DNA from: Aspidiotus rigidus
Lineage: Eukaryota; Arthropoda; Insecta; Hemiptera; Diaspididae
NCBI GenBank assembly: GCA_035079385.1
Contig: JAVHKY010000027.1
Coordinates: forward strand, 2,666,001 to 2,730,000
Reading direction: 5' to 3'
Length of the DNA: 64,000 bases
Shown here: positions 37,236 through 45,624 of the stretch, one piece after another
Layout: each line of letters begins with the position of its first letter
Position numbering within the stretch: position 1 is the stretch's first letter
Notes under the pieces: generated by a model
What the model saw: only the letters and a program-made list of their open reading frames with translations
Told to the model about the DNA's origin: nothing
Database searches by the model: none
Position numbers and translations under genes: made by a program

Positions 37236-38717
37236 TTAATTTTCAATAACTCCCTTTTTATTAAGGTTTTTTAAATGTTGAATAAATTTATCTCTTGGTA
37301 TTGTATTATAATAACCCCAGGGTAATGTATCAGTTTGTCCATTAACTAAACATCTTTTATCATCAAAAGAATTTAATCCTCTTTTATTCTGTTCAATGGT
37401 ATAAATATTATGTCTTATACTCCTAATCATCTTCGGTTTAATAGTCTTAGTTATTTTCTTTTCTAAACATAATCATTATGAGTTATCTGATTTTTAACAA
37501 TATTTTTCTTTACTCCTTTAGCTCTCTTCATTTCATCATTATGTAATGCAAAAACTTTATTTGAATATAATTTTGAAGCTAATCCAATAAATTCTTCTAA
37601 TATTTTCCCCATCTTTAAATTTACCTAATACCTTTTTATTAAGTTGTGTTAAACCATAAATATTATCTTTCTTATAATCTGATGTATCAAATTCATCAAT
37701 CATACCTTTCATATCTTCATAGAAGTTTTCTGCTTTTATAGAAATAATTAATGAATCTGTATCTGTATATAATAATTTTATTCTATCTCCATATCTTTCT
37801 TTCAGCCTATAATAGAAATCATACATAAGAGTTTTTGAAATATCTAAGATAGCTACTCCCACATAAATTGGTTGGTTGAATTTAATCATTGTTCTTTTCA
37901 TTTGTACAGCTGCAATATTTCTTCCAAAAAATGTCGATTTCTCAAAATTAGGCTTTGAAACATATTTAGTATATTTATTACCTTCTGAAATTAATTTTAT
38001 ATCCACATGCTTCCTAACATTCATCATAGTTCTTCCAAAAACAGAATTATGCATTAGTTTGATAAAATCCTTTTCAAAATCATTCTTAGCTTTTTTCCTT
38101 AGTTCTGTATTTTTTTCAATATATACTTTCATCCAGTCAAATTGATCAAATTTTATAACTCTATGAATTTTTTCCAATTTCAATCCAGCTTGAAGAGCTT
38201 GTTTAAGATTTAAATAATGAAGAACATATTTCTTTTTGTCATATAATGTAGTGAATAATTTTGGAAGTTGATTATTATCAATCACATTTTCTGGACAATA
38301 GGGTAGATCAGAATGTTTATCATGTAATTCCTTTGGGTATTTTGAATCTACTTCAAAAAGATATCCAATTTCCCGATCATCTTTCATTTTTAAAATTCTA
38401 TTCTTATCAAAATATTGAATGAATACTGAATCCTTATTTTTATCAAATTTCTTCCCCATGTACTTATTATTAGCCTTTGCATATCTGTTTGTACATTGAG
38501 AAATTCCTCCTCATTTAGCTCTTTCAAACATTAATAACGTATCTACATCAGTTAATAATTCCAACTTTTGTTCAGTTGTTTTCAGCATACAATCCCAAGC
38601 AAATCCAGGAGTTGTGTAATACCAAACTGGATCTAATTTATATATTTTGAGAGATGTTTCCTTAAAATTTTCCATAATATCAGTTAGTAGGAGTACATCT
38701 ATTGTATTGTATAACAT
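37236..38717 (-). pseudogene. protein-primed family B DNA polymerase (Polinton/adintovirus-like), truncated and broken
   Basis: This remnant is the C-terminal part (about 490 codons) of a DNA_pol_B_2-type polymerase, the self-replication enzyme of Polintons, adintoviruses and related protein-primed elements. Visible landmarks in order are an LTDIMENF-like exonuclease/palm lead-in, a GGIS...RYAKANNKY palm segment, the motif-B signature KLMHNSVFGRTMMN, the catalytic motif C YTDTDS, and a C-terminal segment ending with a DDKR box. Breaks: an in-frame TGA at 38511-38513 where family members normally carry Arg, and two compensating frameshifts near 37.60 kb and 37.47 kb. The N-terminal exonuclease and terminal-protein regions are absent; homology stops at about 38720. 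TAA ends the gene near 37236. Its AT-rich codon use matches the neighbouring block genes. Confidence 0.85.
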
Positions 38718-38825
38718 TCACTTATGGGATGAAAAGTGACCGAGTTAAGGGAAACTGTGATATTTAAATTTTTTGTCATCAATAATGAGGCAGATGTCCC
38801 TAGAATAAATAGTAGTAGTATCAAG

Positions 38826-39000
38826 AGGGCTGCGAGTAGTGGCGTACTCCTGTAATCCAAGCTAAGGAAGCCTGATCGAGTCAGACCGACGTCCAACGGG
38901 GACCTAGAGACCTCTGCCAACAGTTAACCAGCCGCGGCGGCGGTAGTTTGGCGGCTGGGCTACCCCCAACTTCCGTAGTACGACCCGGGCACACACAACG
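38826..39000 (+). ncRNA. SRP (7SL) RNA-like sequence, Alu-domain part
   Basis: GAGTA-GTGGCG-TACTC (38834-38849) forms a stem with a GUGGC-type loop and is directly followed by CTGTAATCCAAGCTA, including the conserved UGUAAUCC turn (38851-38858). This order matches helix 3, the U-turn and helix 4 of the SRP RNA Alu domain. A further strong stem, CCAGCCGC/GCGGCTGG, follows at about 38.93-38.96 kb. I cannot recognise the S-domain helix 8 consensus. A T6 run at about 39148 could be a Pol III stop. It could be a true gene, a pseudogene or a 7SL-derived SINE; the end is approximate. Confidence 0.4.
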
Positions 39001-39160
39001 CATCAAGGCTACGTAGCCACGTACATATTGAATTCGTATCGATGAAACCAAAGAATTGAAGCGAATGCGACCGTTAATGGACTGGCGCTTAGTGCATCTG
39101 TCTAGTAGACATTCATGTTCAGCAGGATCAAGAGAGTGAAAAATAAGTTTTTTCAATAAC

Positions 39161-40541
39161 TTATTTATCAATGGGTATGGGTTTGATGAAGTCTACGACT
39201 TTCTCGAAGGATTCTGGAAGCAAAGGAGTAGACCTTAATCGACGAATCATATTAAGAAAAAAGTTTCTTGCTTGTGACAGAGAGGGCAAAAGAAGGTACA
39301 ATAGTTGAGTATGTCGGTATACATAGATTTCCCGTCATATTTGAACACATGTTTTTCTTCATTCAGAAAGACAATGAGGTCAGAAAAATTTATCACTTTA
39401 TGACTGACCTAAAGCGCAAACTTAATAAAGGATAGAGGATTGAGAAGAAAAAGGAAATTTTGCAATAGAGCAAACGTACCTGACCAATGACATACCTGAG
39501 AGAGTACATCTATGTCTATGCCGTGAACGTTATTAGTCCTAGGTATGGGTTTGATAAAGTCTACGACTTTCTCGAAGGCTTCTCATGCAAATGAACATCA
39601 CATTGAAGAAGGGTAGCAAGGGCGATATTTGAGAATAAACTACCTGCGTCAGAAGAAACTAACGCAGAATCGAAAGAGGGAAGAGAATGAGCAGCGAGTC
39701 CATGAATTAAATGAATGGATTTCCTGAATAGAAATTTGTTAAACTTCTGAGCCAGAAATTGCAAGTATTTAGTCAATTCATGAGTGGGTGATGCAAGCCA
39801 TACCTAAAATCAGTCACCTGTGCTAAGCGAGTTCATTCCTTCTTTTGGTCTCGCTGATGTTTTTGGGGCTCTTGTTTCTGGCAAGGCGAAAGTAAAAAAA
39901 AAACCTGGAAAAATGTGTTACACATTCTCTCTTTGTTGAGATTTTATACCTATTTGCTTGGCAAATTTCGTTTCTCGTACAGTCTTTGTCAAAATGACCA
40001 AGATGATCTGTGAACATCAATATTGATGATAATGTATATCGTTTAATTAATACGCAGCACGTAATGATGTTTGGAATCTATCTAGTCTTTGTGGAATAAA
40101 ATAGAATGTAAAGTTATGTAAAAAAGGATAATGTTTTTAACTACTTTATCACTTATTGCTAATTCGTTAGCTTCCTCCTGGAGAACAAAACATTCATTGT
40201 AATTAAGATACTCTTCTACATTGATCGCAGTAGACCTTGGACAGTATGATCGAAGATACTCTCACAGATGCTGTTTGTGCGTCAATCGTATAAGAGTAAG
40301 ACGTTTATCTCAAACTGCAACTCATTGAATACTCTGGAGTTTAAAAATTGTCTTTTTTTCAAGTTAGGAAGATGGAAGTCGTAGATTCGGAAAATGATTG
40401 AGACCTATTTTTCATATTATCTACTATAAGATTATATTTTTTCGTAATATGGAATTTCATTGATAGAGTAGAGTGTGTAAGAAAAAGGGGGATAAAAATG
40501 ATTGAATGAAAATAAGAAAGAAAAAATACCAAAAGTTTCAT
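39161..40541 (-). CDS. tentative six-exon secreted-protein gene with duplicated exon
   Basis: An ATG at 40541 starts a clear signal peptide (MKLLVFFLSYFHSIIF and on). Phase-compatible segments with splice-like borders follow: 40541-40425, 40177-40145, 40007-39950, 39877-39818, 39581-39480 and 39213-39161. Joined, they would encode about 140 residues and end in TAA. Good acceptors precede 40177 (TTCTCCAG), 39877 (long T tract, TTGCCAG) and 39213 (TTGCTTCCAG). Good donors follow 39818 (CAG|GTGACT) and 39480 (CAG|GTACGT). Weak points are the donors after 40425 and 40145 and a GAG acceptor before 39581. The last two exons share a repeated FEKVVDFIKPIP segment. The signal-peptide frame alone is also open for 60 codons and could be a single-exon peptide. 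No family is recognised. Confidence 0.3.
39174..39215. repeat. 42-bp direct repeat, copy 1
   Basis: It matches 39542-39583 with two differences. Read on the minus strand it lies in the last tentative exon, where one difference is synonymous and one changes Ala/Ser. Confidence 0.85.
39542..39583. repeat. 42-bp direct repeat, copy 2
   Basis: Copy of 39174-39215 about 370 bp away, same orientation. On the minus strand it begins the penultimate tentative exon, but here the acceptor is weak (CATGAG). Confidence 0.85.
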
Positions 40542-43500
40542 ACCTACATTAAAGTATGTATTTCCGACCGCGTCTCACTGCTGTATTATCATAATGACCG
40601 AAAGCACAGTATTACATATGCAGAAAATGCAACAAGTTTCACGAAGCTACCGAACGACTCTCGTCGAAGCTGAAAACTTAGCAGAAAAATTTTCAGCTGA
40701 TCCTCTTCCGCGCTCATTTTGAATACGAGAATTTTCGTGTTTTTTTTTCTACCTCTATCCTCTTATTTCCTTCGAATATTCTACGAATAACTTTCGCAAG
40801 AAATAAGATTTATGGGAATAAAGCAGAGAAGAGAGGCAACGGAAAAAAAAATCGTTAGCGTGTTCTTTATATTAAGCGTAACATCGTCACATAAATAAAA
40901 TTACAATTTTACAACTACGACGCTATGAAAAGCTACCGCAAAATGATGAAACTTGAATTGAAAGAAAAAAGAAAGTATTGTTAGCCATTTCTTTTTGCCT
41001 TTGGTTTTCCGTATAAATACAGTGAATAGTTCTCAAATTTGATCTCTCTTTCTCTTACTTTCTGCTTCCATCGTAAATTATAGTCAAACCTAAAAACTTT
41101 CGAACGGGCGAGAGAACTATTAAAATCAGACGAAAATATCAACCGTTAATGTTACTGTATAGTAAATGCTAATGGTCCCTTTGTGAAGAGGGAGCGAGGG
41201 TAAAATGTCGATTAGCATACACACAGTTTTCCAGCGTCGGAAATATCGTCGTTCGTCGAGGAAAAAACTTCTTCGTCTACTGAATTCTCGTGCAGTTGAA
41301 GCCCATTTCGCTCGAAAACTAACGCGGACAAAAAGACACTCTGGTATTTCTTTACCGCAGTTTACACCTTGTGTATAGTGAAACCTCGAAATTTCACTGT
41401 TTCTACCCTTGCCTTCGAGCAGTTGACGTTAATTTAGGCGGAAAAAGCTTTATGTGTCCGAGACACCTCCATACGACTGCTACAGAGACAGAAGATCCTT
41501 TCACAGCTTGAAGGTTGTATTCGCGGATTAAACAATTTTACGCCCCCGCGTTTTTCTTCGAGCATTCATCATTCCTGTATGTGCATTCTAATCCACGAAA
41601 TTCATTCGCGCCCTTTAATTACTTCTCGTCAGCTGAGTCCGAAAATCTCCTTTTTTTTTTCAAATCTCTTTAATTTAGTCTTCGTTGTTGTTGTCCTCGT
41701 CGTTGGTTACTTACTATTTGGTTCCGGTTTCCTTTATGTTCTTAATTTAATAATTCGTCCGAGCTGTAATTGATGAGTAGAAAGGTCGTTGCAACACGAG
41801 GACGAATTTTGGATTTTACACGTGCGACGATGACCACGCTTTCGGCGAGTAAAACACTCCTATTGTCGAGTCTTCGGCGTGGTTTCATTATCGGGCGGGG
41901 CGAAATACTATCGTGTAGATATACTATTTACGATTTTGTACTCGTGGCGTGTGTTTGTATAATATGCGAAAAATATCGTAAATTTGATCTACGAGACAAA
42001 ACCTGAATTGTTCTGCGCCACAGTGCGTACTAAAATTGTATGGGGGTAATTTTGCCTGACAAAAATTACACTCGAAAATGGTGGATGTAGCACAAAAGTT
42101 ATGCGCGTAACGTTATTCATTGTACTGCGAGATAGATCGTTATTTGCGAGCTTTCAAGGTATAATATGTGCAAGAATGTCGGTTTTATAAGAGGTATACA
42201 GCAATTTTGTGAAAGCTCTGCGTGAGTGTGTCTACAAAATCTACCTGCGAATACGAAAATGATAACGGATCTTACAATAAATTACTCGTAGCTTTGAAAA
42301 TATCGATAAGAAATTTTTTCGCCCGTCTTACACGCTTCGAGAGGTATTATTTGTACTTCCGTGCCCAAAAATTGACTTATTATTTGTACAATTGTAGGAG
42401 ATGTCCAATACTAAAAAATTTTTGAGTTGGAAATTGATGAGCAGAAACGACCTTTTTATCGGGGAGGCCATAATTATGAGACTTGAGGCAGTGAAAAAAA
42501 AAGTAGCCGTAAAAAGTACCTATACAATTAAAATAGTTTGGGGTCTTGGGGAGACAGAAATGGATTTTAATTCACTTTTCGACAGTATTGAATTATTATG
42601 TCTCGAGTAATTGTATTGATTCACTTCTATAGTAGAGTTTCAAAAGCAGGGGGTGGGAGTGCGACATCTCCATGCCGATGAGACTCTTTTGCGAACTCAG
42701 CGTTCGTCGACGAATCGTAATTGGTTTGATGATTTTTTTATCTCAATGACCTCTGACAAAAAAAATTTCGGTATGTCTTTGCTTTTATAATAAATTTCAT
42801 TCAATCTTATGGCACGCACATGTAGGCTTATCTTTTACGGAATCAAAACACTGTATAATTGTGTTGATTGAAATTCTCAGTTTTCACTTCTAGTTCTAAA
42901 ATGCTTTCAACATTGTCTTTATAGTGCAGTGCGCTGAGGGGCTTGCTTGTTTCACAGAATCTATTTTTTCACAAATATGCAGAAGAATCTTCAATGATTA
43001 AGTGACACAGGACTACCTTTTAATGTAAAATAGGAGATTTAGTAATGAGATGACGTCTGTATAATTTTCTTGAAATATGGAATTGGAAAAGTTTTGATTA
43101 TCAATTTCTAGTGAAGTATATTTTACTTAAGCGCGAATCTTATAATTGAAATGATTTCGAGTGAACATATTTCAGGCGACCTCACTGCGGTGTAAAATTT
43201 TCAAATGATGGAGCTGTGCTAATGTATAAATAATGGAAATGAAGAAACCAAAAACATTGCCAGCAAAAATCATGTAATGAAAGTCGTTATAAGAAACGAT
43301 GGTCGTAGATTGATCTTGGATCGCTCAATAGTCTATTGTAGAAGTAGAAGTCTGTCATTTTCTGATGATTTCGAATGAAAAACACTTAGTTGTATAACAC
43401 TTAAATATGAACTCGCTGTTTTTTTTTATTCGATATCGTCATTATGACGAGTACCTTGGAAAAAAATTTTCTTCGGTCATTCTAGGACAGTTTTCCAGAA

Positions 43501-44056
43501 AAGTACAGTGCTTGTAAATCGCAGATTCAACAGAAGAAGAACTCGAATTTGGCTTATTTATACATGATATTGATCGACAATTGCTTGATACTCATTGTTT
43601 TCAATTTTGGTGTTTCTCAACTTCTGTAAAAGTGGCTCAATCGTCGCATAAGTTATCGCTCAGATTTCTGGAACACTCTTCTGTTAAAATAATGTTTTCC
43701 TATGTACCATATACCATGACCATTCTATTAATTTTCGATTCGTGGAAATGGTGACACTGTCACGAATTGACTTCTCAAAGGACAATCTTGAATAGGAAAA
43801 GTGAAATATTAAGCTACCTATCTAATTACACCTGATTACAGTATAGCTTGTTTGTTTTGTGGAAAACTCTATCCACAGTTTCTGCCACCGGATTCGGATA
43901 AATTTCCTTTCACAACCTACATTCATTCGTGAAAGGATCAATTTACCTGAATACTTACTGTCAATTTATCCGATTCGTGATTGACTAAGTTGCATGAAAA
44001 AATTCCAATCGTAGAAAAAAACTCGAGTTGAACAATTATAGTAGTATATATATATA
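40542..44056. other. no recognisable gene; target microsatellite at right end
   Basis: AT-rich non-coding DNA. It ends in a short TA tract (about 44045-44057), into which the LTR retrotransposon inserted. Confidence 0.5.
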
Positions 44057-44419
44057 TGTAAGAAAATCGTCACGATTTCTTCAAAAATCACGGCAGAGCC
44101 TCTGTCTTGCCTCAACCTGTTCTATAGGGCGTATTCTGATAACTTAGGATAACGGTTTGTACACGTCATTACAGGCGTCGCGTCATCATGAGTAATACGC
44201 GTAACTCAAATAGAACGTTTGATGGACGTGTACCAGCAGATCAGTTTTCGTCTCCATGCGAATAGCATGTACTTTGTTTGTGTATTTATTATAGCTACTT
44301 GTATTTTCGTGAATTTTATTTTACCGCAAAGCGAAATCATTTGTTTTTGATTACTGTATACCATAGCAATAAACAGTCATCAATTCGGTAATTTTTGGTT
44401 TTTTGAAGAATATCTTATA
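44057..44419 (+). repeat. 5' LTR
   Basis: Begins TGTAAGA and ends TCTTATA, which are imperfect inverted repeats of each other. No base differences from 48944-49306 were seen. It carries an AATAAA-like AGCAATAAACAG near its 3' side, a plausible polyadenylation signal. Confidence 0.92.
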
Positions 44420-44439
44420 AATCAAAAACATTTCGCGAG

Positions 44440-45624
44440 ATGGCGGTTCGAATGAAGTTTCTCTTCCAGTCCATTCCAACTTCGACTGATGGTAAATCCT
44501 CAGGTGTGGGCGTTATGAACGTTCAGATTGTCGGCGATCACGAGCTGGTCTACGCAATTCCAGCCGACAAGCGGATTGCGAAAACATATCATACGGAGCT
44601 TCTCGCAAATTTAGACGTGAAAGAAGTAACGGGTCTTTTGCGAAGGAGATGGGACCGAAGACACCTGACTATCGTTTTGGACGATGAGCTCGTTAAAATT
44701 TATACAGACGGCCAAGGTAACGTGAAATTCGGAGGACAGTTCCTGGAAGAGGCGGAACCATTCGAAACCAAAGAAATTGCGAAAACGGTCACAACAACGC
44801 GTGAGGTCGGCGAGCCCAAGAAAAGGAGTCTGGCTTCTATCACGAAAGATTTCGTTTTGGAAAAATTTGGCGCAAGGATGCAAAATGCAAAGACGTGGAT
44901 CGGGCTTTTCGAATCGGAATGCAGACGAATGGAAATTGACACGGACCAATGGTGTGATGCGCTCCGGCTGTTCTTGGAGGACTACCCGACGGAATGGTAC
45001 GCTGCGACTCGCAAACTACTGGGGAGCGCAGAATGGACCGAATGGAGAAAGGAGTTCAGCAACACTTTCGAGGATAAAGGTTGGTCAGATGCCATGTTGG
45101 CGTTAAATTTTCGTTATTATAGTGGCAGTCTCGCCGAATATTGTATTAGAAAATTGCACTTATTAATCGATACCGAAAGCGAATTTACCGAGCGCGCGCG
45201 TGTTCTTTTAATCGTAGCAGGGCTGCCGTCAAATGTTAGGGACAGGTTGAGCAGGAAAGAGGTTACAACCTTCTCAAAATTAATAGAGGAGATTAATCAG
45301 CTCGAATCGCTTGCCGTCAAAGGTTTTAAGCAAAGGGGTCCGCCGAACGCAAATTTAAGTACGAAACAGTCGAATAGGAATAACGAGGGGCAGAATAAGG
45401 TAGGGCAAGAAAAGCGTCATTGTACAATCTGCGAAAAGAAGGGACGGCCACGCGTGGATCATTTTGAATCAAAATGTTGGTTCAATCCAGCGAGTCCTTT
45501 TTTTAGTGGGAAACATAATAATAATTCGAAAAACTCAATTAAGGTCGCGAATCTTGAATTAGAGCAGGAATTAAACGAAACCCTCGATCCAAAAAACTCC
45601 AACTCCTCCCACTCATCGAAATAA
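44440..45624 (+). CDS. Gag polyprotein of Gypsy element
   Basis: The gene encodes 394 residues and starts 20 bp after the 5' LTR. The middle third resembles the helical capsid-like region of Gypsy Gag, with many Trp, Leu and charged residues. Near residues 328-346 there is a zinc-knuckle variant, C-x2-C-x9-H-x4-C, for nucleic-acid binding. The tail is Asn/Ser-rich. Gag assembles the cytoplasmic virus-like particle in which reverse transcription takes place. Its last codons contain the frameshift heptamer A AAA AAC, and the frame ends at TAA (45622-45624). Confidence 0.88.
   Translation: MAVRMKFLFQSIPTSTDGKSSGVGVMNVQIVGDHELVYAIPADKRIAKTYHTELLANLDVKEVTGLLRRRWDRRHLTIVLDDELVKIYTDGQGNVKFGGQFLEEAEPFETKEIAKTVTTTREVGEPKKRSLASITKDFVLEKFGARMQNAKTWIGLFESECRRMEIDTDQWCDALRLFLEDYPTEWYAATRKLLGSAEWTEWRKEFSNTFEDKGWSDAMLALNFRYYSGSLAEYCIRKLHLLIDTESEFTERARVLLIVAGLPSNVRDRLSRKEVTTFSKLIEEINQLESLAVKGFKQRGPPNANLSTKQSNRNNEGQNKVGQEKRHCTICEKKGRPRVDHFESKCWFNPASPFFSGKHNNNSKNSIKVANLELEQELNETLDPKNSNSSHSSK
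45591..45597 (+). promoter_or_regulatory. programmed -1 ribosomal frameshift site A AAA AAC
   Basis: The heptamer matches the canonical X XXY YYZ form and is exactly in register with the gag frame (codons AAA, AAC). A -1 slip leads directly into the pol frame, which is open from here. It lies 25 bases before the gag stop and explains how Gag-Pol is made. I did not model a downstream pseudoknot. Confidence 0.75.

Larger units (their letters stand above)
34300..38720. mobile_element. AT-rich block derived from a Polinton/adintovirus-like DNA element
   Basis: This stretch is far more AT-rich than its flanks and holds the polymerase remnant plus at least six small unknown frames. Genes on the left read rightward and those on the right read leftward, with hairpins in between. 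Direct repeats sit at its left side. No integrase, packaging ATPase, protease, capsid gene or long terminal inverted repeat was recognised. It is therefore a partial copy, a divergent relative or a derived linear element. The left boundary is approximate; the right boundary is where polymerase homology stops. Confidence 0.6.

Noticed and set aside
37876..38145. 89-codon plus-strand frame inside the polymerase
   Set aside because: Antisense to the motif B and motif C region of the polymerase remnant.
37236..38717. Fungal mitochondrial linear-plasmid origin for the polymerase
   Set aside because: It would suit UGA = Trp, but the motif-B context and the C-terminal DDKR segment look like the arthropod Polinton/adintovirus type rather than kalilo-like plasmid polymerases.
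38881..39171. 96-codon minus-strand frame
   Set aside because: It lies antisense to the SRP RNA-like sequence and is explained by its GC-rich structured content.
39174..39583. Plus-strand reading of the 42-bp repeat as protein
   Set aside because: It also gives an open peptide in both copies, but there is no usable acceptor at the first copy. The minus strand has better splice signals and a signal peptide upstream.
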